The notes under the pieces were generated by a model. The model was not told where the DNA came from. It was given only the letters and a program-made list of their open reading frames with translations, and made no database searches. A stretch of DNA of 34,058 nucleotides from an uncultured Oscillospiraceae bacterium (GTDB taxonomy: Bacteria; Bacillota; Clostridia; Oscillospirales; Oscillospiraceae), in NCBI GenBank assembly GCA_944385535.1, contig CALWXR010000032.1, forward strand, positions 1-34,058, written 5' to 3'. Positions 1 through 7,074 of the stretch are shown here, piece by piece; the first letter of the stretch is position 1; each line of letters opens with the position of its first letter. The position numbers and the translations under genes were made by a program.

Positions 1-122
1 TTAGGTGTTTTCCTTTTGGGGTATGGTTTTCCGTTTCCTGTTGCCCGGCGTTTAGAGACTTTTACAAGTTCCTATATATGCGTTTAATAACTTTCTCTGG
101 AAAGAGGGGAGAGGGGAGGGGT
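1..122. other. Left-edge intergenic stretch
   Basis: This stretch lies downstream of the XRE-type gene. On the minus strand an open frame of about 17 codons ends in a stop at the very first bases, but it has no start codon and an in-frame stop at 52-54. A purine-rich run (about 102-120) sits just beyond the stop of the XRE gene. I see no convincing hairpin terminator, RNA gene or coding signal. Confidence 0.5.
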
Positions 123-581
123 TCAAAGAAGTAACCCCAAAATCAAACCAACGGCAAAAGAAACGGCTCCCACGATTAGCAAAGTGAATGGCTCTTGCTT
201 GTATTTCGTTCGTACAACTTTTTGTATGACCGGCTGCTTTACCGGCACTTTCTTTTCCACGATCTGAACAACCGGTTTTTCCACTTCAACAACCTTCTCG
301 ACGACCTGAATTACCGGCTTTTCTACCACCTTTTCCACGGTCTCCACGGTTTTGATCACCACAGGAGGCCGCCGCCCATAGCTTCTTCTGCCAGTAGTCA
401 AGTATTCTATGTCCGTATCCAGAATCTGCGCCAGCTTAATCAGCTTTAAAGAGTCAGGGCTGCTCTGATCCGTTTCCCATTTGCTGACCGCTTGGCGGGA
501 GACCTCCATTGCATCCGCAAGCTGAACTTGAGACAGATTCTGTTCCTTGCGAAGTTCCGCGATTCGTTCTCCAATAGACAT
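123..581 (-). CDS. Tail-anchored XRE-family transcriptional regulator
   Basis: A 152-aa protein. Residues about 5-60 form an XRE/Cro-type helix-turn-helix (LSQVQLADAMEVSRQAVSKW), expected to bind DNA as a repressor or regulator. Residues about 72-123 are a repetitive linker built from Val-Glu-Lys and Lys-Pro-Val units (VEKPVIQVVEK and variants). Residues about 132-152 are one hydrophobic segment that ends at the C-terminus, so the protein looks tail-anchored with the DNA-binding domain in the cytoplasm. I chose the ATG at 581 because a GGTGAT ribosome binding site lies just upstream; the longer frame to 662 would run into the recombinase gene and adds Lys-rich sequence unlike the family. It follows the recombinase gene by 34 nt on the same strand, so co-transcription is likely. 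The target is unknown; autoregulation through the palindrome at 1710-1741 is a guess. Confidence 0.8.
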   Translation of the reverse strand: MSIGERIAELRKEQNLSQVQLADAMEVSRQAVSKWETDQSSPDSLKLIKLAQILDTDIEYLTTGRRSYGRRPPVVIKTVETVEKVVEKPVIQVVEKVVEVEKPVVQIVEKKVPVKQPVIQKVVRTKYKQEPFTLLIVGAVSFAVGLILGLLL

Positions 582-615
582 AATATCACCATTAAGAAAT
601 AAATTTATATGTAAA

Positions 616-1644
616 CTATTGGTTGCTTTCTTTGTTATAATCAACTTTTTCCGTAAAATCAAGCTTGGATAGGGGATTGGCTTCGGCAGCGATTTTCAGC
701 TCAGTGTTTTCAATATGGGTATAGATTTGCGTCGTGTTCAGGTTTTCGTGTCCTAAAACTTCTTGAACGGTTTTCACGTCTACGCCGCCTGACAGCATCA
801 TTGTCGCTGCGGTGTGGCGAAGCTTGTGGGCGGAAAATTGGGTAGAATCCAATCCTGCCTGTAAAAGCGCTTTTTTCACCAGCCTGTGGACCGCTGTGAC
901 GCTGATACGGTTGCCGTCTCGGGAACCGAATAACGCTCGATTGTCGGAGAGCACTTTTTTGTTGCGTTCGGGCAAGTAAGCGTCGATGGCTTTCCGACAG
1001 GCGGTGCCAAAATAGACAAATCGTTCTTTATTGCCTTTGCCTACGACTCGTATCCTATCTTCGTAAACATCGGTTAAATTTAACCCAACCAGTTCGCTGC
1101 GGCGAATCCCGCAGTTTAGAAACAGCATCAAAATGGCATAGTCACGCTTTTCATTTGGGCCGGAAACAGAGCTTAGCAATGCTGCCGATTGCTCCAAAGT
1201 CAGATATTTAGGCAGGCTTTTCCGCAGTTTTGGATATTCCAAATCTGCCACAGGGTTTTCGTCTAATTGCTTTGTTCTGACGGTGAGGTACTTATAAAAG
1301 GACTTGATGGCCGACAGCTTCCTGGCGCGCGCTGCCGGGGAAATACCGTATTCCGGAGCTCCGGATTCCGGGTTGATCGCACGGTCATTTGCCAAATAGG
1401 AAAGAAAGTCAAAAATATCTGATGTTTCAATTTCCCGAATAAATTTGATATCAATATCTTTGATATCAATGCTTTCTAAAGGCGTGGACATTGGCATATC
1501 CCGACGCATAAGCTTAACAAAGCGAAGAAACATTCTTAAGTCAAGATAGTATTCGGAAATGGTCAGCTGAGACTGACCTTTGATATTTTCGTGATAAATC
1601 AGAAATTCCCGCAGGATCTGCGGGCAGTCATGATATTTCTGCAT
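616..1644 (-). CDS. Tyrosine-type site-specific recombinase (integrase/Xer-like)
   Basis: A 342-aa tyrosine recombinase with an N-terminal SAM-like core-binding domain (about 1-125) and a C-terminal catalytic domain (about 145-320). The full catalytic set is visible: Arg181 in GIRRSEL, a Lys in GKGNKER (about 203-206), His273 and Arg276 in HKLRH, His299 in LGHENL and the nucleophile Tyr308 in TTQIYTH. The ATG at 1644 has GGAGG 8 nt upstream. The longer frame begins with GTG at 1698, but that codon lies at or before the predicted transcription start, so it is rejected. The protein is longer than XerC/XerD (about 300 aa) because of an insertion near residues 86-103 and a longer C-terminus. No phage or transposon genes accompany it. 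It may be a Xer paralogue or a stand-alone integrase; a separate XerD-like gene lies 4 kb away. Confidence 0.88.
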   Translation of the reverse strand: MQKYHDCPQILREFLIYHENIKGQSQLTISEYYLDLRMFLRFVKLMRRDMPMSTPLESIDIKDIDIKFIREIETSDIFDFLSYLANDRAINPESGAPEYGISPAARARKLSAIKSFYKYLTVRTKQLDENPVADLEYPKLRKSLPKYLTLEQSAALLSSVSGPNEKRDYAILMLFLNCGIRRSELVGLNLTDVYEDRIRVVGKGNKERFVYFGTACRKAIDAYLPERNKKVLSDNRALFGSRDGNRISVTAVHRLVKKALLQAGLDSTQFSAHKLRHTAATMMLSGGVDVKTVQEVLGHENLNTTQIYTHIENTELKIAAEANPLSKLDFTEKVDYNKESNQ

Positions 1645-1688
1645 AGCGGCGGCCTCCGTAATTATGGGATGGAATGTGCTTTGATCAT

Positions 1689-1717
1689 AGTATAACACAA
1701 ATTGCTTCTGAACGCAA
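1689..1717 (-). promoter_or_regulatory. SigA-type promoter of the recombinase-XRE pair
   Basis: On the minus strand TTGCGT (1712-1717) and TATACT (1689-1694) are separated by exactly 17 nt. The predicted transcript starts near 1682, giving a leader of about 38 nt before the ATG at 1644. The -35 box lies inside one arm of the inverted repeat at 1710-1741, so a protein bound there would compete with RNA polymerase. Confidence 0.65.
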
Positions 1718-1741
1718 CAAAATTTTTATTTTGTTGCGTTC
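1710..1741. repeat. Perfect 14-bp inverted repeat upstream of the recombinase
   Basis: GAACGCAACAAAAT at 1710-1723 is matched exactly by its reverse complement at 1728-1741, with TTTT between. It overlaps the -35 of the recombinase promoter. Neither side carries a U-run, so it is not a typical terminator. Read as an 11-bp arm, 8-bp centre and 11-bp arm, it has the geometry of a tyrosine-recombinase core site; read as a palindrome next to an HTH gene, it could equally be an operator. Confidence 0.6.
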
Positions 1742-1750
1742 GTTTGGCTC

Positions 1751-1915
1751 ATGGTTCAGAAGGCTTTTTTATTAATGCCTCTTCCCTCTTTGTTTTTACA
1801 TGGATTAAGTAGATTTGCAGCTGATGTTTCTACAGAAAAGCAGAAAGTTCTGATGCCTGAAGAAGCAGTCTTTGACGGCGTTATTCACTGCGGTTCTTGC
1901 GGCACACCGGTTTAA
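1751..1915 (+). CDS. Short ORF with CxxC motif, possible gene remnant
   Basis: An open frame of 54 codons, ATG at 1751 and TAA at 1913, with a second ATG at 1775. The C-terminal half looks protein-like and ends in DGVIHCGSCGTPV, a Cys-x2-Cys pattern resembling half of a zinc ribbon. There is no good ribosome binding site: only a weak purine stretch 11-12 nt before the second ATG. It could be a tiny real gene, or the decayed start of a longer gene whose remainder is lost. The reading frame and the CxxC are seen; function is unknown. Confidence 0.25.
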   Translation: MVQKAFLLMPLPSLFLHGLSRFAADVSTEKQKVLMPEEAVFDGVIHCGSCGTPV

Positions 1916-2056
1916 ACTTGCCCGTTCCTGATAGCAATCGGTTAGTTTTTTGGAAACCAGTATTTTTCTGAAATTTGTCTTTACTTTTCCTCTTTCAGCC
2001 AGTAAAATAAAGGCATCAAAAACTTAATCCAGGTGGCCCAATAGGAGGATATCTTT
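1916..2056 (+). promoter_or_regulatory. pfkA upstream region with SigA-type promoter
   Basis: TTTACT (1980-1985) and TAAAAT (2003-2008) are separated by 17 nt, giving a predicted start near 2015 and a short leader. The ribosome binding site TAGGAGG lies a few bases before the pfkA ATG. I see no riboswitch-like structure in the rest of the gap. Confidence 0.55.
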
Positions 2057-3028
2057 ATGAGCATTAAAAGAATCGGTGTTCTCACCAGCGGCGGCGACGC
2101 GCCGGGTATGAACCCCTGTGTACGTGCCGTTGTTCGAACCGCGCTTTACCACGGTATCGAGTGCTATGGCGTTCGGCGGGGCTGGAATGGTCTGATCTCC
2201 GGTGACATAGTAAAATTGGATGAGAAAAGCGTTTCTCACACCATCAACCGAGGCGGCACAATTCTGTACACTGCCCGCAGCCAGGAGTTTATGACCGAGG
2301 AAGGCCAGCGTAAGGCTGTCTCCACCTGTAAGTTCCTGGGCCTGGACAGCATTATCGCCATCGGTGGTGACGGTACGTTCCGGGGCGCTTTGGCTCTGAG
2401 TAAGTACGGGATCAATGTTATCGGCATCCCCGGCACCATCGACAACGATATTTCCTGTACCAATTACTGCATTGGATTCGATACCGCTGCCAATACAGCC
2501 ATTGAATGCATCGATAAGCTGCGGGATACCATGCAGTCCCACGAACGCTGCTCTGTGGTGGAGGTCATGGGCCGCAACGCAGGCTATTTGGCAATGTATG
2601 TAGGCCTGGCTGTAGGCGCTACCGCCGTACTGGTTCCTGAAGAGCCGTTTGATTTTGAACGGGATGTGATTGAAAAGATCCGCCAGGCTCGTTTTAATGG
2701 ATTTACCCATTACATGATCGTTGTTGCCGAAGGCGCCGGCTCTGCCTCGAATATTGCCGCCAGAATTAAGGATGCCATTGACCTGGATCCCCGGGTCACG
2801 GTGCTTGGCCACATTCAGCGCGGCGGAACGCCCACCGGCCGGGATCGTGTCAATGCTACGAAAATGGGCTATCTTGCTGTGGAATTGTTGCTTCAGGGCA
2901 AGACCAACCGCATCGTCTGCACCCACGAGGGCGGCTTTACAGATGTGGATATTTGCGAAGGTCTGGCCATGAAGAAGAGCATCCAGAAGATGGAAGTGGA
3001 TGTTCTGGCAGCTATGACAGGCATTTAA
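2057..3028 (+). CDS. pfkA: ATP-dependent 6-phosphofructokinase
   Basis: This 323-aa cytoplasmic enzyme phosphorylates fructose 6-phosphate to fructose 1,6-bisphosphate, the committed step of glycolysis. Length is typical of bacterial PfkA. Visible motifs are the N-terminal GGDAPGMN, the nucleotide loop IGGDGTF (about 102-108), catalytic PGTIDND with Asp129, MGRNAG (171-176) and GHIQRGG (251-257). The Gly in GGDG, rather than the GGDD of pyrophosphate-dependent enzymes, points to ATP as donor. The ATG is preceded by AGGAGG. It has its own promoter and is followed by a hairpin terminator, so it is probably monocistronic. In many Firmicutes pfkA sits with pyk or accAD; here neither is adjacent. 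Confidence 0.97.
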   Translation: MSIKRIGVLTSGGDAPGMNPCVRAVVRTALYHGIECYGVRRGWNGLISGDIVKLDEKSVSHTINRGGTILYTARSQEFMTEEGQRKAVSTCKFLGLDSIIAIGGDGTFRGALALSKYGINVIGIPGTIDNDISCTNYCIGFDTAANTAIECIDKLRDTMQSHERCSVVEVMGRNAGYLAMYVGLAVGATAVLVPEEPFDFERDVIEKIRQARFNGFTHYMIVVAEGAGSASNIAARIKDAIDLDPRVTVLGHIQRGGTPTGRDRVNATKMGYLAVELLLQGKTNRIVCTHEGGFTDVDICEGLAMKKSIQKMEVDVLAAMTGI

Positions 3029-3052
3029 TTCTTTTTGAATTCCGACATTTTT

Positions 3053-3092
3053 ATAATCAAAAGCAGCTGCAATCGCGGCTGCTTTTGATTAT
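3053..3092. terminator. Convergent, bidirectional hairpin terminator
   Basis: A perfect 15-bp stem: ATAATCAAAAGCAGC at 3053-3067 pairs with 3078-3092 across a 10-nt loop. It lies between pfkA (rightward) and the leftward gene ending at 3107. The A/T-rich ends of the stem supply U-rich tails in both directions, so one hairpin probably ends both transcripts. Confidence 0.75.
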
Positions 3093-3106
3093 ATCCGGAT
3101 TTATTT

Positions 3107-4390
3107 TTAGTTGTCGGTCAGTCCGATCATGGAGCCAATGCCGCCGAGCAGCACAAGAAGATCATTCATGGACCAAGTATCCAAATTCTTATATTCGGGA
3201 ACGGCAATATCCGCGCCTTTTCCCACAGTCATGACGCATTCACCGATAGTATTGCTGTCTGATCCCAGTATCTTTGAAAGATCGTTGGTTATGATCTGAA
3301 AGCCGTTTTCAGCCGGTGAAAGAGTCATACGGATATCTCCTGTTGTCGGCAAAGTCAGCAGCAAATCTCCGCTGTCTGAATTCCAGGTGTAGGAAACTGT
3401 AGAATTGTTCAGCTGGATGCTGCCCATTCGTTCATTCCCATCCCCTGCCGCCTGGATCATCGCGTCAAGATTTGTTACATCTTTCCCGTTATTATTCACC
3501 ATCTCGAATTGCAAAGGATCCTTCGAAGCATCAAGCCCCAAAACCAAAGAACAGGTAATCCCCTGCTCCCCTGCCCTGCCCTCCAGCAAAAGCTTCACAA
3601 GGGTATTCTCATAAAGGTAAAACACTCCGTTGAGTTCTCCGCCGGAAGTGTCACCCTCTATGATATAGCTCAACAAATTCTCTACTTTCTTGCCTTCGGC
3701 ATGATAGGAGATGCGCCAGCATGCCAAATCCTGACCGTTTATATTGCAGTTTTCCCGCTGGACGCTGCTCTTCAGTCCAAGAATTCCCAACAGCAAAGCC
3801 CGTACATCCTCCTGGCTCAATTCGGGCAATTCAGGAAGTTTATGAGATTGATTCATAAATGTCTGCAGAGCCGAAACGTCCTCCTCCCACTGGGAAACGG
3901 TATTATCAGGAACCAGAAGGGATACCAGCGGAATGGATTGAAGATCCTCTGAAAAGGTGTCATAGGTGATGCCATACCACCCGCCCTGAAGCAATTCCGC
4001 TGAAGTGATCGCCGCAAATTCCCGGTCCAGGTATACGGAAAGATTCAAATCGCTGTTCTCTGGGGATACCGTTCCCTGGGCAAGAATCTGGTTGCGGGTC
4101 CAATCCGAAAAAATAGTCATATCGTAATTAATCGTCCCCAGGAGCGAGTCTGTTGTGGAAAGGGACATTTGCGTGGTATTGCGTCCCTCTTCATCAACTC
4201 CTTCTGCCAGGATCCAGAGAGGGCTGTCGTCAAACCGGTTTTCCAGCTTTTCCAGTCCGTCGGAAACAGCGGCAGATAGAACCAATTTGGGTGCAAAAAT
4301 CACAGTCAGTATGTCCCAAAAGACAAATGCAGCCACTGCGGCGGCAAGAAGGATTATCAAAGCCCCAAGAATCCACTTTTTTCTTCCCAT
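3107..4390 (-). CDS. Membrane-anchored protein of unknown function
   Basis: A 427-aa protein I do not recognise. It starts with a short basic stretch (MGRKK) and one hydrophobic segment (about 6-28). There is no lipobox Cys, so this is probably an uncleaved signal anchor with a large extracytoplasmic domain of about 395 residues. That domain is rich in alternating polar/hydrophobic segments and in Thr, Ser and Asn (TMSLSTTDSLLGTINYDMTIF, LLLTLPTTGDIRMTLSP), which suggests beta-rich folds, perhaps two similar halves; this is inference. The start at 4390 has AGGAG 8 nt upstream; the longer frame to 4453 lacks a ribosome binding site. It lies 138 nt downstream of an MBL hydrolase with no clear terminator between, so it may share its transcript. 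Confidence 0.75.
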   Translation of the reverse strand: MGRKKWILGALIILLAAAVAAFVFWDILTVIFAPKLVLSAAVSDGLEKLENRFDDSPLWILAEGVDEEGRNTTQMSLSTTDSLLGTINYDMTIFSDWTRNQILAQGTVSPENSDLNLSVYLDREFAAITSAELLQGGWYGITYDTFSEDLQSIPLVSLLVPDNTVSQWEEDVSALQTFMNQSHKLPELPELSQEDVRALLLGILGLKSSVQRENCNINGQDLACWRISYHAEGKKVENLLSYIIEGDTSGGELNGVFYLYENTLVKLLLEGRAGEQGITCSLVLGLDASKDPLQFEMVNNNGKDVTNLDAMIQAAGDGNERMGSIQLNNSTVSYTWNSDSGDLLLTLPTTGDIRMTLSPAENGFQIITNDLSKILGSDSNTIGECVMTVGKGADIAVPEYKNLDTWSMNDLLVLLGGIGSMIGLTDN

Positions 4391-4528
4391 GAAAGCAACT
4401 CCTTTCTGAACTGCTGAACAAACCGGGATATGTAAGCCATTTTTGTTCAACAACTTGGCGATTCCTTATCCATAGCCATGATTCTGCCTTTCTGCAAGGC
4501 AGGAAACTGTCTGTCCGCTCGAATTGAC

Positions 4529-5125
4529 TTATCCTTGTTTAATTTTAATCTCCCTGCTGTTTTTATCCCGGCAATGGTACAGCGCTTCCAGTTCTGCAAT
4601 TACTTCATCCCGGCGGCGAACCATCCCTTTGTGGTGGCTGACCAGCAGGAAGGGCGCTTTCAGCTTTTTCAAAGCTTCCATTTCCTCTTTTACCAGCTGA
4701 GCATTGAAAATATAATAACCGTCCTTACATTTGCTGTAAAGCGCGTCGCCTACAAATGCATAGGTCTCATCAATTTCCAGCCCCAGGCAGCCACTGCAAT
4801 GGCTGGAGGGAAGCGGGAAAATGTGCAGGCCGTCAATGAAAAGGTCCGTATCTACAACGGTGCCGGTCCCAACATGGCGTTTGGTCTCGCGGGATACATA
4901 GGATTCTTTGACGTTCAGCATACCGATATTGCCGGTATGATCCCGATGAAAATGGGACAGAACAATATGGAAGCTGCCTGTTAATTCGGAAATTGCGCGC
5001 TCATCACTGCCAACATCATAAAGCCATGTAGTGTCCCCATTTCGAATGATACCAATATCTGCCGATAAGGGGTCATCCGTGCATGCAATATAGCTTATTT
5101 TTTCGTTAATCACAGTTTCCTTCAT
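4529..5125 (-). CDS. MBL-fold metallohydrolase
   Basis: A 198-aa protein of the metallo-beta-lactamase fold. The metal-binding motif HFHRDH (His58, His60, Asp62, His63) is intact, with later candidate ligands at His109 (SSHCSG), Asp127 (FVGDALY) and His164/165. The family hydrolyses many substrates (thioesters, cyclic nucleotides, lactones, RNA), and nothing here identifies this one's substrate. There is no signal peptide, so it is cytoplasmic. I chose the ATG at 5125: a GAGG lies upstream, although 12 nt away. The longer frame from 5167 starts upstream of the predicted transcription start. It has its own promoter at 5170-5199. It is smaller than RNase J or glyoxalase II enzymes. Confidence 0.82.
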   Translation of the reverse strand: MKETVINEKISYIACTDDPLSADIGIIRNGDTTWLYDVGSDERAISELTGSFHIVLSHFHRDHTGNIGMLNVKESYVSRETKRHVGTGTVVDTDLFIDGLHIFPLPSSHCSGCLGLEIDETYAFVGDALYSKCKDGYYIFNAQLVKEEMEALKKLKAPFLLVSHHKGMVRRRDEVIAELEALYHCRDKNSREIKIKQG

Positions 5126-5169
5126 ATAATTCGGAGTCCTCGCTTTCTGCACGACGCTGTCACACATTT

Positions 5170-5199
5170 ACTATACAATAAAGCACGGCATACTGTCAA
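5170..5199 (-). promoter_or_regulatory. SigA-type promoter of the MBL hydrolase gene
   Basis: On the minus strand a consensus TTGACA (5194-5199) and TATAGT (5170-5175) are separated by 18 nt. The predicted start near 5163 gives a leader of about 38 nt to the ATG at 5125 and rules out the upstream start codon at 5167. Confidence 0.7.
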
Positions 5200-5263
5200 G
5201 AAACATACCCTTGTCATATTTCCCTTCTGCCGTCATCTGTAAACCTGAAAACCGATAAAATGT

Positions 5264-5296
5264 AAAAGCCTGCCGTTTCTGACACGGCAGGCTTTT
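5264..5296 (-). terminator. Rho-independent terminator of xerD
   Basis: AAAAGCCTGCCGT (5264-5276) pairs perfectly with 5284-5296 across a 7-nt loop. In the leftward direction the stem ends in TTTT followed by an A/T-rich tail. The stem starts at the xerD stop codon itself. Confidence 0.8.
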
Positions 5297-6183
5297 CATG
5301 CTTTCGGATGGCATTTTTCATAGACAGATTTAATCTTTTGATTCACCATATGGGTATAAATCTGGGTAGAAGAAATATCGCTGTGGCCCATCAGTTCCTG
5401 CAAGGAACCCAGATCCGCGCCATTTTCCAGCAGATGTACCGCAAAGCTGTGACGAAGCGTGTGGGGCGTGATCTCCTTCTCGATCCCGGCTTTTTCCTGA
5501 TAGTGCTTCAGGATTTTCCAGAAGCCCTGTCGGCTCATTCTTCCGCCGCTGACATTCACAAACAAAGCTTTCTCCTGGGGATCCGCTACCATAACCACGC
5601 GAACTTCCCGTAAGTACACCCCAAGGGCCCGAAGGGCCGCCGGGTACAATGGGATCGCCCGAGACTTCTTGGCGCTGTGACACTTGATGATACCAAGCTC
5701 CAGATTCACATCTTCAACATTCAGGTCGATCAATTCTGTGACGCGAATTCCGGTGGCGTACATCACTTCAAGCATGGCTTTGTCCCGCAGCCCCTTGGCG
5801 TCGGTACCGCTGGGCTGAGCCAGCAGGCGTTCCACTTCCTTCCCTGTGAGGATCTGGGGCAGCTTCTTCTCTCCCCTGTCAACGTGGATCTCTCCACTGA
5901 CCGGAGATTCCTCCAGAAACCCGGTTGAAACCACATAAGCGTAGAAATTCTTCAGGCTGGCTAACATCCGGGAAGCGGTTGCCCCGGATTTTCCCTGATC
6001 CTGCAGATACCGCAGGTAAGCGCTAATATTCACTTGGGTAGCCTCCAGAACATCCAGGCCTTCCTCCTTCTGCAGCCACTGGGAGAACTGGCGAATATCC
6101 CGCAGATAAGAAGAGACTGTGTTGTTCGAAGCTTGTTTTACCTTTGTCAGGTAAGTTTCATAAGCATGAATCAGGTCCAACAT
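5296..6183 (-). CDS. xerD: Tyrosine recombinase XerD
   Basis: A 295-aa tyrosine recombinase of the size expected for XerD, which with a partner resolves chromosome dimers at dif during division. Core-binding domain is about 1-90 and the catalytic domain about 105-290. Catalytic residues are Arg147 (TGIRVTEL), a Lys near 172-173, His241 and Arg244 (HTLRHSF), His267 (LMGHSD) and Tyr276 (STQIYTH). It follows a probable spoIIM gene by 27 nt, echoing the spoIIM/xerD proximity known in Bacillus, which supports XerD over a mobile integrase. The ATG at 6183 has only a weak ribosome binding site, so it may be translated by coupling. The gene ends in a terminator. XerC against XerD assignment is by context and overall resemblance. 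Confidence 0.88.
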   Translation of the reverse strand: MLDLIHAYETYLTKVKQASNNTVSSYLRDIRQFSQWLQKEEGLDVLEATQVNISAYLRYLQDQGKSGATASRMLASLKNFYAYVVSTGFLEESPVSGEIHVDRGEKKLPQILTGKEVERLLAQPSGTDAKGLRDKAMLEVMYATGIRVTELIDLNVEDVNLELGIIKCHSAKKSRAIPLYPAALRALGVYLREVRVVMVADPQEKALFVNVSGGRMSRQGFWKILKHYQEKAGIEKEITPHTLRHSFAVHLLENGADLGSLQELMGHSDISSTQIYTHMVNQKIKSVYEKCHPKA

Positions 6184-6210
6184 GAATCAGCGTACCAATA
6201 TACCTTTCTA

Positions 6211-6732
6211 TCAATTTATCAGACGCGCCAAAAACGGCGAGATGATACGAAAATCAATGCTTCCAATCAGCACTGCCAGGGGCAAAAAAAGCATTGTCTC
6301 ACAACAGGAAGCGGTGGATCTGCCGGATATGCGCCGAAGCCAGTAAAAATACAACACCGGAAGAAACAGGCCATCGCTGAAGCAAAGAAGGCACCGAATC
6401 AGCCAGCCGGCGTTACCAAAGCTCTGCATCGCGGTAAAGGCGATAAAGGAAAACAAAAACCCCTTTGCAAAACTGATAACCAACAGCAGCCATGGCTTGG
6501 ATATAGAAACCGCGATTGCGGATAACAGAAAAGGTAATATTGTTATACACAGTGAACCAACGATCGACACGGAAGCGTGGGGAATTCCGCGCATCAAATT
6601 GAGATTGACGTCTCCTGCGGTAAAGGCAATGGTAATACCGAGCAAAAGGCCGGACAAATAGAAGAATGCAAGAAAAAAGTAGCAACCCTTGCGCTGACAC
6701 AGGGACAGAACATAACGGAAAAACCGTGCCAT
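6211..6732 (-). CDS. spoIIM: Probable stage II sporulation protein M (SpoIIM family)
   Basis: A 173-aa integral membrane protein with about five hydrophobic segments (roughly 17-37, 52-75, 80-105, 108-130, 143-165). Features resembling the SpoIIM/DUF95 family are a hydrophobic GLLLGI segment after a basic N-terminus and a central SFAKGF...GNAGWL stretch. In Bacillus SpoIIM works with SpoIID and SpoIIP in septal peptidoglycan remodelling during engulfment. The neighbour xerD supports the call because the two are close in Bacillus. The start at 6732 has AGGAGGT about 10 nt upstream; the GTG at 6777 has no such site. It is shorter than Bacillus SpoIIM (about 214 aa). If the family call is wrong it remains a polytopic membrane protein of unknown function. 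Confidence 0.55.
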   Translation of the reverse strand: MARFFRYVLSLCQRKGCYFFLAFFYLSGLLLGITIAFTAGDVNLNLMRGIPHASVSIVGSLCITILPFLLSAIAVSISKPWLLLVISFAKGFLFSFIAFTAMQSFGNAGWLIRCLLCFSDGLFLPVLYFYWLRRISGRSTASCCETMLFLPLAVLIGSIDFRIISPFLARLIN

Positions 6733-7074
6733 GTAACTACACACCTCCTGCAATCTGGAGCCAGGGCAGGTGTACACGGCACGCTAAACAACAATACCCT
6801 AAATTGAATACACCCATACTATACTCCAAAATTTACAAAAATTCAAGCTTTTTTAGATAAATGCCCTTTTTTTGTAGATTATGACGATATTTATGTTAAC
6901 ATTATTATGTAAACCACGTAAACTGCCCACTCTTTTTCCTTTATCATTTTCAATTATCTGACAATATCTTGGGAGGAATTCCGGAGTTTTCTACTAAATA
7001 TAGTTTATGCAACTTTTCTTGCAGTTTCGTTCTGACAGGTAAAAATCATTTACCTGTCAGAAAATTTGTACACA
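6733..7074 (-). promoter_or_regulatory. A/T-rich intergenic region with the spoIIM-xerD promoter
   Basis: This gap holds a good leftward promoter: TTGAAT (6841-6846) and TATAGT (6818-6823) separated by 17 nt, with a predicted start near 6811 and a leader of about 80 nt to spoIIM. The rest is A/T-rich with no coding signal, apart from the perfect inverted repeat at 7030-7062. A SigA-like promoter is notable for a sporulation gene; it may mainly serve xerD. Confidence 0.6.
7030..7062. repeat. 14-bp inverted repeat, possible weak terminator
   Basis: TTCTGACAGGTAAA (7030-7043) pairs perfectly with 7049-7062 across a 5-nt loop. It lies 12 nt downstream of the stop of the gene ending at 7075. In that gene's direction it is not followed by a U-run, so it may be an RNA-stabilising hairpin, a weak terminator or a protein-binding palindrome. 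Confidence 0.5.

Noticed and set aside
1710-1741. Ordinary rho-independent terminator
   Set aside because: Neither direction has a U-run after the stem, and no gene ends nearby on the plus strand.
616-1915. Prophage or integrative element around the tyrosine recombinase
   Set aside because: No phage, conjugation or cargo genes lie beside it, no tRNA gene is adjacent and I found no matching direct repeats, so only the recombinase-XRE pair is supported.
2024-2926. Open frame of 300 codons opposite pfkA
   Set aside because: pfkA has every catalytic motif; the antisense frame has no recognisable domain or ribosome binding site.
4484-4502. Hairpin between the MBL hydrolase and the unknown membrane protein as a terminator
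   Set aside because: The 7-bp stem is not followed by U residues in the leftward direction, so the two genes may be co-transcribed.
5296-6183. Second mobile integrase
   Set aside because: Its length, catalytic set and place after a spoIIM-like gene fit housekeeping XerD.
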